This document shows, piece by piece, positions 8,592-17,320 of a stretch of 64,000 nucleotides of DNA; position 1 is the stretch's first letter, and each line of letters starts with the position of its first letter. The stretch covers positions 12,616 to 76,615 of the forward strand of contig JAYSPV010000082.1 in NCBI GenBank assembly GCA_043721915.1, in the 5' to 3' direction. This DNA comes from UBA668 sp043721915. GTDB lineage: Bacteria > Actinomycetota > Acidimicrobiia > Acidimicrobiales > Ilumatobacteraceae. The translations under genes were made by a program, and so were the position numbers. The notes beneath the pieces are model-generated. The model was not told where the DNA came from. It saw nothing but the letters and a program-made list of their open reading frames with translations, and searched no databases.

Positions 8592-9644
8592 GTGGCGCGC
8601 ATGGCTGTACGGCTCGACCCCTCCGACGAACACATGCACGAGTTGGGGCCCGAGACCAACTTCAACGAGAGCATGTACATCAACTGCTTCGACCCTGTGC
8701 AACAGGTTGGCGGCTGGTTCCGCATCGGCAACCGCGCCAACGAGGGCTACGCGGAGATGACCGTCTGCCTCTACCTTCCGTCCGACGCGGACGGCGGCCG
8801 GCGCAGCGTCGGCTTCATGTACAAGCGCCCGAGCATCTCCAACAACGATGCCTTCGACGCTGGCGGGCTGAAGTGGACGATGGTGACGCCGTTCGAGGAA
8901 CTGCGCATCGACTACACCGGAAAGGTGGTGCTGCTCGACGACCCCGAGCAGATGGCCAACCCGAAGGAAGCATTCACCAACAACCCGTACGCGGAGTGCG
9001 AAGTGCACATCACGTTCACCGGCCAAGGCAAGCCCAGCATGTTCGGCGGCGAGCCCGATACGCCCCACGAGGCGCCCGGCGAGGAGTTCGCCAAGGGTCA
9101 CTACGAACAGCTCATCCAGGGAAGCGGCTCGATTCGCGTCGGCGATCGCGAGTGGGAGATCAGCGGGCATGGCCTGCGCGATCACTCGTGGGGCCCGCGC
9201 TACTGGCAGGCACCGTGGTACTACCGCTGGCTTACCGCCAACGTGGATCCCGATTTCGGGTTCATGGCCAGCCGGGTGGCGAAGAAGGACGGCCCCGGCA
9301 CCCGCGGCGGTTTCGTATGGGAGAACGGCACGATGCACTACTGCGATGACGTGAGCATCACCACCGAGACCCGTGGCGACGATCAGTACCACGAGCGGAT
9401 CACCGGCCTGCTCCGTTCGTCACGGTCGGATCGCGAGTGGCAGTTCACCGGCGAGGTGATGGATCTGATCCCGCTGCGCAACCGTCGGCAAGATCCCGAT
9501 GGCAACTGGCTGATGACCCGCATCAGCGAAGGCATGACGAAGTGGACCGTACAATCGGGCCCGTTCGAGGGACGCGTGGGCTACGGCCTCAGCGAGTACC
9601 TCGACCAGATCATCGACGGCAGCCCGGTGGGCATCGCCGAATAG
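8592..9644 (+). CDS. DUF7064/7065-type lipocalin-like protein (CrtC/AttH-like)
   Basis: The 350-residue protein has the pattern of two-domain lipocalin-like beta barrels often labelled hydroxyneurosporene-synthase-like or DUF7064. Segments such as INCFDPVQQVGGWFRIGNRA, GHGLRDHSWGPRYW and the strongly aromatic APWYYRWLTA are characteristic. Related proteins are found in lipid, steroid or terpene degradation loci, but no reaction is assigned. The GTG at 8592 is taken as start; an ATG at 8601 would remove three residues. No clear ribosome site is close to either. It converges with the CIA30-like gene nine bases away. Confidence 0.7.
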   Translation: MARMAVRLDPSDEHMHELGPETNFNESMYINCFDPVQQVGGWFRIGNRANEGYAEMTVCLYLPSDADGGRRSVGFMYKRPSISNNDAFDAGGLKWTMVTPFEELRIDYTGKVVLLDDPEQMANPKEAFTNNPYAECEVHITFTGQGKPSMFGGEPDTPHEAPGEEFAKGHYEQLIQGSGSIRVGDREWEISGHGLRDHSWGPRYWQAPWYYRWLTANVDPDFGFMASRVAKKDGPGTRGGFVWENGTMHYCDDVSITTETRGDDQYHERITGLLRSSRSDREWQFTGEVMDLIPLRNRRQDPDGNWLMTRISEGMTKWTVQSGPFEGRVGYGLSEYLDQIIDGSPVGIAE

Positions 9645-9652
9645 ACCCTTGA

Positions 9653-10084
9653 TCAGGCGATCGCCGTCACGCCCAGCTCGAACGTGCCGACTTGCTTGTC
9701 GAGGATGTAGATCGCCAGCCCGGTGATCGCGGCAGGGTCGAGTGGCGCAGCCTCCGGCAACGGATCGAGAAACCGCGAGGTGGCGACGAAGTCCCCGAAG
9801 CGCAGCAGCTCGTTGAACTCGATGCCCGCGGTGAAGTGTTGGACGTACGAACCACCGCCCACCCGCAGCTGCAACAGGCAGGTCTTGCCGTCACCCGACC
9901 CGGCAACCTGGATGCCATCACGGCCCACCCAGGCCCCAGCGGGTAGGACGTCGGCGGGCGCGACGAGAGAGGCGAACCCGCCGTTGTTCTCGAGCGACAA
10001 CTCCCCGCTGAACACCAGCGCTGCGTCGCGCCACGTCACTTCGCTGGTGGACTGGCCGCCCATCACCGGGTCGTTCACCGTCAC
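9653..10084 (-). CDS. CIA30-like (NADH dehydrogenase intermediate-associated 30) protein, 5' end damaged
   Basis: The frame encodes VNDPVMGGQS near its start, the family signature (VND-x-VMGG-x-S), and the beta-sandwich that follows is well preserved to the stop. In CIA30 proteins this motif is preceded by a strand and a W. The same frame upstream of the GTG at 10084 does read ALIRFETADAVDGW, exactly what is expected, but it reaches a stop at about 10174 without ATG, GTG, TTG or CTG. A frame shifted by one base offers a GTG at 10175. A single-base indel near 10140-10165, a non-standard start, or true truncation are all possible. The product would be a small sugar-binding-like or assembly protein; its role in bacteria is unclear. 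Confidence 0.75.
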   Translation of the reverse strand: MTVNDPVMGGQSTSEVTWRDAALVFSGELSLENNGGFASLVAPADVLPAGAWVGRDGIQVAGSGDGKTCLLQLRVGGGSYVQHFTAGIEFNELLRFGDFVATSRFLDPLPEAAPLDPAAITGLAIYILDKQVGTFELGVTAIA

Positions 10085-10301
10085 CCAACCGTCGACGGCG
10101 TCGGCCGTCTCGAAGCGGATGAGCGCAGACCAGGCCTCCGCGGGGACGGTGCGAAATTTCGTCGGTCCTGGTCACAGCGGCGGCCCGCGAGGGGCATGGA
10201 ACGCGAATCGGCGGAAGTTGGAACGCGGACCGCCGGCAGACACCCTGCCGTGTCGCCGCCCCAGCCTCAGGCGACTACCTGAATTCGGTACTGCCGCGTC
10301 C

Positions 10302-10946
10302 TCATGGCGTCTCGCGAAGTCCTGCGTCGCGGGCGATTCGGGCGGCTTCGTGTCGATCACTCACCTGGAGCTTGGTGAGAATGTGGGAGACGTGGTTACG
10401 GACGGTCTTTGGGCTGACGACAAGTTTGCGGGCGATGGCGGTGTTAGTGAGTCCGTTGGCCAACAGGGCGATGACGTCCCGCTCGCGGTCGGTGAGGACC
10501 GGAAGCGGCAGTGATGGGCTGCGGTCGGTGATGAAGGCGGCGAGGAGTCGTTCGGCAATTCCCGGACCGAAGATGGCGTCGCCGGCGGCGATGCCATAGA
10601 TGGCGCGACTGAGTTCTTGTCGGTCGGCGCCCTTGAGGAGATAGCCACGCGCGCCGGCACGAATTGCGGCGAAGACAGCATCGGAATCGTCGGTCATAGT
10701 CAGGATCAGGACAGACGTGCCCGGGTGAGCGGCGGTGATTGCGCGAGTGGCCTCGATCCCTGACTGTCCCGGCATCTGTAGGTCCATGAGAACGACGTCG
10801 GGAAGGTGCTCGGCGACGACGTCGACTGCCTCGTTGCCGTCGGCGGCCTCGCCGACGACTTCTAGGCCGTCGATTTGAAGGGCGGCGCGAAGGCCGTCGC
10901 GAAAGATTGGGTGGTCATCGACGATCACTACCCGAAGCGCGGTCAT
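10302..10946 (-). CDS. NarL/FixJ-family response regulator
   Basis: The 214-residue protein has a receiver domain with VVIVDDHPIFRDGL at the start, phospho-acceptor Asp in DVVLMDLQMPGQSG, and the conserved Lys in YLLKGA, followed by a LuxR-type helix-turn-helix (LTDRERDVIALLANGLTNTA, ending VSPKTVRNHVSHILTKLQVS). The start at 10946 overlaps the kinase stop (ATGA), indicating coupled translation and a cognate pair. An upstream in-frame ATG at 10964 would lie inside the kinase gene. Target genes are not shown by the sequence; the divergent small membrane gene is a candidate. Confidence 0.95.
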   Translation of the reverse strand: MTALRVVIVDDHPIFRDGLRAALQIDGLEVVGEAADGNEAVDVVAEHLPDVVLMDLQMPGQSGIEATRAITAAHPGTSVLILTMTDDSDAVFAAIRAGARGYLLKGADRQELSRAIYGIAAGDAIFGPGIAERLLAAFITDRSPSLPLPVLTDRERDVIALLANGLTNTAIARKLVVSPKTVRNHVSHILTKLQVSDRHEAARIARDAGLRETP

Positions 10947-12976
10947 CGGATCACCGGAAGGCAAGCGCGAATGGAGGTGCCCGAGGGCTGCACCGCCTCG
11001 ATGATGAGCGACCCGCCGAGTTCGTCGGCCCGTTCTCGCATCGACACCAACCCGACGCCGATTGTGGATTCGTCGGGAATGCCGACACCGTCATCGGCGA
11101 TGCACAGCTCGACCGTGTCGTCATCAAGGATGAGCGTCAATCGGCAATTGGCGGCGTGGGCGTGCCGAACGACATTCGTGATCGCTTCGGAGGCGATGCG
11201 GTACAAGCCAACTTCGATTGCGGCGGGGAGTGGGCCGACCTCTGCGGGAAAGGTGACGCTCATTTGAAGACTGTTCAAGGCACCGGTGATGATGCCGATT
11301 TGAGAAACGAGCGCCGCCACAAGGCCGAGATCATCGAGTGCCGGGGGTCGCAGGTCCTGAGTCACGCGACGTACATCGTCGACCATCAGCCGCATCTGCG
11401 TCTTCAGCTTCCCGGCGAGTTCGACTGCGTCGTCGGGCTTGGCGCTGATCATTTCGGCCAGCGCATCGAGTTGCAGGATCGATCCCGCCAGCGTCGGCCC
11501 GATGCCGTCATGCAGATCTCGGCGCAGTCGCCGACGTTCTTCCTCCCTGCTGCTCACCAGCCGTTGCCGGGCGTGTTGCAGAGCCTCAGTGATGGTCATG
11601 GTATGCACGACGGTCGCAGTCTGCCGTGCCACGTCGCAAAGCAGGCTCCGTTCGTCGCTAGTGAGGTCTTCGTCGCTCGACCGGTGACCGACCTTGAGAA
11701 CGCCGAGGAGTTCGTGGTGGTGCACCATCGGAATCGTGCTCAGTCGGGCTGATGGTGAGCCATGGCAAATGGATCGATGCGAGGTGCTGTCGCTACTGAG
11801 CTCGAAGGCGATGTATGGAAGCCGCAGAGCCGTCGCGGTCGCTTCGGCAATGACGGCCATGGTTGCCTCCGGCGCAACGCTGTCCTCGAGGCGAGCGCCG
11901 ATTTCGGTCAACACCGTGAAGGGTTCGCCGCGGCGTCCGAAGAGGAGTCGATCCACGCTGCGTTGGAGCCGGGCACGAAGCGGCCCGAGCGCAATGGCCA
12001 CGAGCGAGGCCGCGATGATTGCCGGCAGCTGACCGGGGCCTGGAACCATGACCCCAACCACGGCAGAAATGAGCACGACCGCGGCGACCACGGTGATGCT
12101 CAGACCGACGTAGGCCGACGTCCGACGAAGGAAATCGCCCAGGTCATAGAGCCGATACTTCAAGATCGCGACAGCGATCGCGGCCGCGGTACCCGCCAAT
12201 CCGATGACCTGGCCACCCATGAGCACAACATCGCGACCGGGGATGGGCAGGTAGATGGCGATTGCCAACGCCACAGGAATGACTGACGCGGCCGCCGCCA
12301 CCCATCGCAGTTGTTGGCGCTCGTCGCCGGTGGCGTGCCGGAACCGGCTGGCAGCGTCGACCACCGCTGCGACCGTGAACACGACGATGACAAGTACGGC
12401 GGCAGTTGAGGCTGCCGACAACGCGCCTTTCAGTGCCTCGATCCCGAGCGGGTTCAAGATGGGCCGCACGCCCTTGCTCAAGCCGTCGAGATGATCGGGG
12501 GCGAACGCTTGGGCGGCCGCTAGCGCGACCAGCGCCGCGGCGCTCGCCCTGCCCAGCCTGCGAAGCGAACGGCGTTCGATCCGCCCGGTCGGAAACGTGG
12601 CGATCACGTAGGGGAGCAGCCCGATGGCCGGTATCACTATCCACGTCGCGAACCATGCGGCGGCACCGCCCATCGGGACGGAGCCCGGCCGGGTGCGCAG
12701 GCCGTAGACGGCCCACTCGTGCAGCAGCACGTACCCGCCGGCGAGAACGCCCGTCATTGTCAGCAGCCAGCCCACCCCGTTGGCCGGGCGCCGCCAAACC
12801 AGTAGTAAACCCACCAGCGGAAGCGTGAAGAAGGCCACTAAGAGGATCTGGTCCTCGGCGAGGACATTGCCGTTGGCGCGGCTGAGCGTGACGCCCGCGC
12901 CAGTGGTGCATGCCATCACGACCAGGCCCGTGACCGCGACCGCCCCCGAATATCGCCTCATCCAAGTCGAGTACAC
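10943..12976 (-). CDS. multi-pass membrane sensor histidine kinase (NarX/HisKA_3 type)
   Basis: The GTG at 12976 gives a 677-residue protein with GGGGTGA upstream. About ten hydrophobic segments occupy residues 1-320, followed by a GAF-like region, a HisKA_3 dimerisation helix with the phospho-His in RRDLHDGIGPTLAG, and an HATPase domain with ASEAITNVVRHAHA and a G-box IADDGVGIPDE. It is the partner of the overlapping response regulator. The many transmembrane helices suggest sensing of a membrane or hydrophobic signal. The open frame reaches 13162 but lacks support there. It is divergent from the small membrane protein at 13116. Confidence 0.93.
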   Translation of the reverse strand: MYSTWMRRYSGAVAVTGLVVMACTTGAGVTLSRANGNVLAEDQILLVAFFTLPLVGLLLVWRRPANGVGWLLTMTGVLAGGYVLLHEWAVYGLRTRPGSVPMGGAAAWFATWIVIPAIGLLPYVIATFPTGRIERRSLRRLGRASAAALVALAAAQAFAPDHLDGLSKGVRPILNPLGIEALKGALSAASTAAVLVIVVFTVAAVVDAASRFRHATGDERQQLRWVAAAASVIPVALAIAIYLPIPGRDVVLMGGQVIGLAGTAAAIAVAILKYRLYDLGDFLRRTSAYVGLSITVVAAVVLISAVVGVMVPGPGQLPAIIAASLVAIALGPLRARLQRSVDRLLFGRRGEPFTVLTEIGARLEDSVAPEATMAVIAEATATALRLPYIAFELSSDSTSHRSICHGSPSARLSTIPMVHHHELLGVLKVGHRSSDEDLTSDERSLLCDVARQTATVVHTMTITEALQHARQRLVSSREEERRRLRRDLHDGIGPTLAGSILQLDALAEMISAKPDDAVELAGKLKTQMRLMVDDVRRVTQDLRPPALDDLGLVAALVSQIGIITGALNSLQMSVTFPAEVGPLPAAIEVGLYRIASEAITNVVRHAHAANCRLTLILDDDTVELCIADDGVGIPDESTIGVGLVSMRERADELGGSLIIEAVQPSGTSIRACLPVIR

Positions 12977-13006
12977 GCGTTCAGTATCACCCCGTGAGCC
13001 CGTCGT

Positions 13007-13055
13007 GTCATGGGACGGTCCGACCCGATCGCGACGGGACATCTCGCCCCATGAC
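13007..13055. promoter_or_regulatory. inverted repeat in divergent region (candidate regulator site)
   Basis: GTCATGGG (13007-13014) and CCCATGAC (13048-13055) form a perfect 8-bp inverted repeat separated by 33 bases, between the divergent kinase gene and the small membrane gene. Three GGGAC repeats also occur in the interval. It could bind the NarL-type regulator encoded next door; no direct evidence exists. Confidence 0.35.
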
Positions 13056-13115
13056 GGCGGGACGCACTGTCGTGCACGCTGAGGGGAACATCTCAGTAAC
13101 CCACCAGGAGGCTCC

Positions 13116-13334
13116 ATGAACAAGTTCCGTCCCATCCAGCTCGTCGTCACACTGGTTGCCATCGCGCTGGCATCGCTGGTCGGCTCAGTCCTTCTCGATC
13201 GCCACGCCGATTGGGGTGACCCGCGTCAGGTCGCGGCAAACCTCATCTGGATCGTCTTCCTGCTGTCGGTTCTCTCCCTCATCATCGTCAGTGCCCGCCT
13301 TGTAGGCCGCCGAAAGAGCAGCGCGGTCCGATGA
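13116..13334 (+). CDS. small two-helix membrane protein (72 aa)
   Basis: An AGGAGG ribosome site sits four bases before ATG 13116, which is unusually strong for this window. The protein has two hydrophobic segments (residues ~9-28, IQLVVTLVAIALASLVGSVL, and ~43-62) and a basic C-terminus (RRKSSAVR). It lies divergent from the two-component genes and could be their target or a sensor accessory. No family was recognised. Confidence 0.8.
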   Translation: MNKFRPIQLVVTLVAIALASLVGSVLLDRHADWGDPRQVAANLIWIVFLLSVLSLIIVSARLVGRRKSSAVR

Positions 13335-13907
13335 GCGGCCGGTGTCACAACGCCTGCCTTGCCGCCGCGCCGACCGCTGGCTCGGTACTTGTCTCGCGTT
13401 GTTCGGCGTGCGGGAGATATGTCAGGAGATAGCGGTCGAGGCGCTGCGGTGTCAACGCCTGCCGACGCCGCCCCCGGTGCACGGGCGGCCAACGGAAATC
13501 CAGCTCGCTGACTTCGGTTACGGTCACACCAACAATTGAGTCAGGAGTCCGATCGTGGGGTCTGTAGCGGTCATGGTCGGGGCGTTCGACGTGGGCGCGG
13601 TTCGTGCTCGGTGGGCTTCTTGCAGCCAGCTCGGGCGGGTCGGCGGGCGGCGCGCTCCCGGACCGCCAAACGTCGTGATCACCGCACCGCTCGGCGCCTT
13701 TGCGGGCTCGCCTCTGCCCGGCGGTGGGTTCGACCATCCCGTGGTACCCGATCCGGACGGGGGGCTTAGTTCCGTTTGTTGTCATCTCATCGGGCGGCGG
13801 CGCTACCACACGCCCCGACCGGGCTGGGTGCCGATGGTGCCTCGGTCGAGTTCACCGCGACCATCACGAAGACCCTCAAACCAAGCTCACCACGAATGGA
13901 GCAACAC
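13335..13907. other. 573-bp gap without a convincing gene
   Basis: Open frames occur on both strands, the largest being 154 codons on the minus strand (13345-13809) and an overlapping plus-strand frame from 13555. None has a ribosome site, a recognisable domain or a normal composition. A minus-strand reading ending at 13524 has 80+ open codons but no start. An imperfect repeat of CGGTGTC-AACGCCTGCC appears near 13340 and 13447. The region may hold a decayed gene, or the promoter of the downstream four-gene operon near 13860-13900. Confidence 0.5.
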
Positions 13908-14651
13908 ATGTCAAAGGACGACTCGCTGGGTTCACTGTTCGGCAAGGCGAAGAAGTGGGCGCAGCAGGAGCTGAAGAACGCGGTGTCGCCGACCGGTGAT
14001 CCGGTCAGGAATCGGCAGGCCGAGGAAGCCAACGAGCAACTCGGGCGCCAGATCGAACAGGACGCGGAGCAGATGCGTGACGACGCGATCACCTCGGCGT
14101 TCACCCCGCAGGCGTTGAAGGACTACCAGGCGGTGAACGCCGCGAACCGGGCCGAGAAGGAAGCTAACGACGCGGCCGATGCCCGGGTCGATCGAGCGGG
14201 TCGTGCGGGGATCAGCAGCGTGGAGTTAAGCGGGTTCCTCACTGGCTGCGCCGCCGGGCTGGCGGTCGGGATCACCGAAGCTGAAGAGAGCTGCGATCTG
14301 TACGTGTCGGTCGAATGCGTCGATCCGGCGCCGATGATCGGGGGTACCGTGCGCGGGTTCTGCTTCATGATCCCCGACTTCCACGGCGACGATGTCTACC
14401 CGTTGCCCGACAGGGACGACTTCGATTCGTTGCAGTACGAGCTGTATCTGGTGGAAGAGTCCGAGGGTTGGGCGTTCCACCCCTCCTACGGACCCGGCAC
14501 CATCACCGTTGCGCAGGGAGTCGCCGATGTTCGTTTGGTGCTGGGTGGCGCAGGGTCCGAGACCATCCAGCTGCGTGGCAGCATCGTCCTGGAGCATTCG
14601 GCTCAAGTGAATCCGTCGACGGCGGCACCATCGCTCGACAGCGCATCATGA
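13908..14651 (+). CDS. hypothetical protein with N-terminal coiled coil and C-terminal beta domain
   Basis: ATG 13908 has GGAG seven bases upstream and gives a 247-residue protein without a signal peptide. Residues ~1-100 are charged and helical, including LGSLFGKAKKWAQQELKN and a heptad-like NRQAEEANEQLGRQIEQDAE. Residues ~105-235 look beta-rich, with an acidic VEESEGWAFHPSYGPG segment and repeated hydrophobic strands. The frame extends upstream to 13776 but without a ribosome site. It is the first gene of a four-gene overlapping operon whose other members are exported, so it may regulate or chaperone them. No family was recognised. Confidence 0.75.
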   Translation: MSKDDSLGSLFGKAKKWAQQELKNAVSPTGDPVRNRQAEEANEQLGRQIEQDAEQMRDDAITSAFTPQALKDYQAVNAANRAEKEANDAADARVDRAGRAGISSVELSGFLTGCAAGLAVGITEAEESCDLYVSVECVDPAPMIGGTVRGFCFMIPDFHGDDVYPLPDRDDFDSLQYELYLVEESEGWAFHPSYGPGTITVAQGVADVRLVLGGAGSETIQLRGSIVLEHSAQVNPSTAAPSLDSAS

Positions 14652-15304
14652 GGTCGCAGAGGTGGTTGTGGGTGTCGGTCGCTCTGCTTTTGGCCGCGTG
14701 CACGTCTGGCGGCGCGACGGATTCGCCGGGACAGACGACGCAGATCGACCCGGCTGCGGCAACCGTCACACTCGACCCGGCTGCGGCGACCGCCACACTC
14801 GAGGCGGTGCGGCTCGACGACCCGGCCACCCTGGACGCAGTCGGCGCCATCGCCGGCGAGCCCGCAACGTTGGCCGCAGCGACCATACTGTTGACGGCCA
14901 ACCCGCTGCCGGCCCCGTCGGTGCGGTGGGCGGCCACCTACGTGTACTCGTTGTACGGCAAGGACCCTGCCCCGCTTCGGCCGATGATCACCGACGACAC
15001 GCCAGGTGTTCCCCTGATGGCAGCGGCCGGACTGGTCAGCCTGGGCGACCCGTCGGGCTTCTCGGTGCTCATCGAGGCACTGACGAATCAGGCTCAGATG
15101 CCCGGCTGGGACTCACCACTGCCCGTGTGGCAATACGCCACAGCGGTCCTCGTCGGCAGCACAGCCATCTCCGAGTTCGGTCCGCCGGACGATGCCGAAA
15201 CAACCCGTGTCGCCATCGCCCAGGCAAGGTGGCGAACATGGCTGGCCACGACCCAGCCGACGTTGAAATATGACTCGGCCAGTCAGATCTGGGGCGCGCC
15301 ATGA
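14648..15304 (+). CDS. exported lipoprotein with HEAT-like repeats
   Basis: The 218-residue protein has a signal sequence ending in the lipobox LLAAC, so it should be lipidated and membrane-anchored outside the cell. A duplicated DPAAAT(V/A)TL unit follows (residues ~34-51). The rest, with segments such as PATLAAATILL and GVPLMAAAGLVSLGDPSG, has the alternating helix pattern of HEAT-like repeats, usually protein-binding surfaces. It overlaps the gene before and after it by four bases. It may hold the secreted metalloprotease or its target at the membrane; that is inference. Confidence 0.8.
   Translation: MRSQRWLWVSVALLLAACTSGGATDSPGQTTQIDPAAATVTLDPAAATATLEAVRLDDPATLDAVGAIAGEPATLAAATILLTANPLPAPSVRWAATYVYSLYGKDPAPLRPMITDDTPGVPLMAAAGLVSLGDPSGFSVLIEALTNQAQMPGWDSPLPVWQYATAVLVGSTAISEFGPPDDAETTRVAIAQARWRTWLATTQPTLKYDSASQIWGAP
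14747..14800 (+). repeat. 27-bp tandem duplication inside lipoprotein gene
   Basis: Two adjacent 27-base units (14747-14773 and 14774-14800) differ at two positions and encode DPAAATVTL and DPAAATATL. They lie in the linker just after the lipobox, where length changes are tolerated. Confidence 0.85.
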
Positions 15305-16515
15305 ACCTGCGCCGGACGTTTGCCCTCGCTGCCGTCAGCCTTTGCTTCGCCACCGTGATCGTCCTCCCGATGGATCATGATGTCGGGACTGCCGCCGCCG
15401 CTGGAGCCAACCCGTACGTGACGATCGTCGCCGACTCAACGGCCCGCACGATCCGGATTTCGGCCAGGTTGGTGCTGCTGTCCGCTCCCGGCGAGGACGA
15501 GCAGTTCATGCGCGACCTCGCCCGGGAGATGAAGACCCAGATCGAGGCCATCTGGAGCGGTACGAACTACAAGTGTTGGAAGGTGGTCACCACCGTCGAC
15601 ATCGGGATCCGCATGGTCGATCAGACGTCGTCGAGCCCGGACGATCCCGATGTGCTCGAGATCCAGATCGTCTCGTCGCCGAACCGCGCCCTTCCGGGTC
15701 GCAGTTTTGTCGTGGTATCGGGCGACGACGACGCCCGCAGCGACTCACCCGCCGACCTGTATCCGGCCTTGCCGCAGGGGTCGGTCTTCTCCGTCAACTC
15801 ACGGTGGCGTGCCAGGGCCTGGGCCCATGAGTTCGGGCACATCCTCGGGCTTGGGGACTCCTACGAGCAACTCTCGGACGGCTCGGAGGTCGTCAAGGAC
15901 GGTCTTGCGAACGACGTGATGGCCTTCAACACGGCCGGCCCGCCTGCCGCGTCGAGCATCACCAAACTCCTGCGCCGCAATGGTGTCGACCTCTCGATGG
16001 TGAAGTGCCCGATGAGCATGGACACCGAGATCGGCACCGTGTGGGCCCTCGGCTTCGGCACGGGGACCTTCAAGCTCCACGCCTTCACCTGTGACTACGC
16101 CCCGGACAGCAGCGACCCTAAGAGCTTCCCGAAGATCACCTTCCAGGGGCTGATGAGGGTGAAGGGCTCCGTCTCCCAATCGGAGGCCGATGCTGCGACG
16201 AGCGCCGTCGATTTCGTCATTGCGGCAGCGGCGATCGTGGGGGGGTCATCCCCACCCGCTCCCACCTTCAATGCGGGGACGGGCGCAGTCGAGTATCAGT
16301 TCTCGTTCACGACGTCGGGCGACCCGTACGAGGACGTCGCGATCACTGCAGGGTCGCTCGTCCTTACGTACCGCTTCGCCTGGCGACAGGACGGGTTGCT
16401 GTACGACGCTAAATGGGGCGCAATGCTGAATGGCGCCCCAGGCGACGCCTTCGCCCCGATCGTCAGTCTGCGAATGCCCGCCACGTTCACACAAGGAGCA
16501 ACTGAATGTCCCTGA
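15301..16515 (+). CDS. secreted zinc metalloprotease (HExxHxxGxxD type)
   Basis: The 404-residue protein has a signal peptide (hydrophobic core LAAVSLCFATVIVLP, then an AAAAGA region) and a zinc-binding motif HEFGHILGLGD, i.e. HExxHxxGxxD as in snapalysin-like metzincins. A Met-turn-like NDVMAFN follows ~33 residues later. A C-terminal ~180-residue beta-rich region with two or three cysteines is of unknown type. It overlaps the preceding lipoprotein (ATGA) and the next gene by 10 bases. The likely role is extracellular proteolysis; the substrate is unknown. The exact peptidase family is not certain. Confidence 0.85.
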   Translation: MNLRRTFALAAVSLCFATVIVLPMDHDVGTAAAAGANPYVTIVADSTARTIRISARLVLLSAPGEDEQFMRDLAREMKTQIEAIWSGTNYKCWKVVTTVDIGIRMVDQTSSSPDDPDVLEIQIVSSPNRALPGRSFVVVSGDDDARSDSPADLYPALPQGSVFSVNSRWRARAWAHEFGHILGLGDSYEQLSDGSEVVKDGLANDVMAFNTAGPPAASSITKLLRRNGVDLSMVKCPMSMDTEIGTVWALGFGTGTFKLHAFTCDYAPDSSDPKSFPKITFQGLMRVKGSVSQSEADAATSAVDFVIAAAAIVGGSSPPAPTFNAGTGAVEYQFSFTTSGDPYEDVAITAGSLVLTYRFAWRQDGLLYDAKWGAMLNGAPGDAFAPIVSLRMPATFTQGATECP

Positions 16516-17297
16516 CCCATCGCCACGTGCTCGCGGTCACGATCACCGTCGGGATCGTCACACTCAGCACCATCGCGGTACGCATGTCCTCGGCCGCGGT
16601 CGAGCCAGTTGCGGTGAAGGCCGCGTCCGAGGCACTCGCGTTGCCCTCCATTCCTCAGCCGCTCCCGGGTTCGGGCCGGTCCGGTGGTCACGGATGGACG
16701 ATCGCAGAAGCATGTTCGAAGGTGATCGCCGACTACCAGCAGCCTGGCGCACCGATCCCGGCTGGCGCGACGATCACGCCTGGTGCCGGTCGCCTCACGT
16801 TCGTCAACCGATACGGCCCCAGTGCAGTCATTGCCACGTTCGACGCGCAGGGCATCGTCACCGGGGGCAAGCCCGTCGACGAGCCTCCGACGTGCCACTA
16901 CCTTGTTCTTGCCAGCCCCAACGTGACGATCGAGGCCGCGGGAGACCTCACTGCGGTGTCGGCATTCGGAAACGTCGGGTGCGGCGTCGATAGCGACGAC
17001 GCTCCCTATTTCCTCGCCGCCTACGACGCCGCGGACGGAGTGCAGATCATGGCCATGGGTGACTTCGACGACGGCCCAGCCGTGGTGTTCGTTTCCGCAG
17101 CCACGATGGCTTCTGTCGGGCCGGACGCCGCCATGAACGACCCGTCGACGCAGAGATACCCGTACAGCGGAGCATCCCGCGAGGACGACGTGTTGACCAT
17201 CAACGTCGAGACGCCGGGCGGATCGGCCCACGTGAGCGTCCTATGCACGGGCTCCATCCAGTCGGTGCCTGAGCTGAACCAGCTCGTCACGGCCTGA
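16506..17297 (+). CDS. secreted hypothetical protein (263 aa)
   Basis: The N-terminus has a basic start and a hydrophobic segment (VLAVTITVGIVTLSTIAV) suggesting export. The mature part holds four spaced cysteines (EACSKV, PTCHY, VGCGV, VLCTG), which fits disulphide bonding outside the cell, and beta-strand-like repeats. Its ATG lies inside the end of the metalloprotease gene, with AAGGAG just upstream. It is the last gene of the exported-protein operon, so it could be an inhibitor, substrate or partner of the protease. No family was recognised. Confidence 0.8.
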   Translation: MSLTHRHVLAVTITVGIVTLSTIAVRMSSAAVEPVAVKAASEALALPSIPQPLPGSGRSGGHGWTIAEACSKVIADYQQPGAPIPAGATITPGAGRLTFVNRYGPSAVIATFDAQGIVTGGKPVDEPPTCHYLVLASPNVTIEAAGDLTAVSAFGNVGCGVDSDDAPYFLAAYDAADGVQIMAMGDFDDGPAVVFVSAATMASVGPDAAMNDPSTQRYPYSGASREDDVLTINVETPGGSAHVSVLCTGSIQSVPELNQLVTA

Positions 17298-17320
17298 AGA
17301 TCAAGCAGTCACCAATCCCG

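Noticed and set aside
13345..13809. A 154-codon minus-strand frame as a possible transposase remnant.
   Set aside because: No DDE or integrase motif, no terminal inverted repeats and no target duplication were seen.
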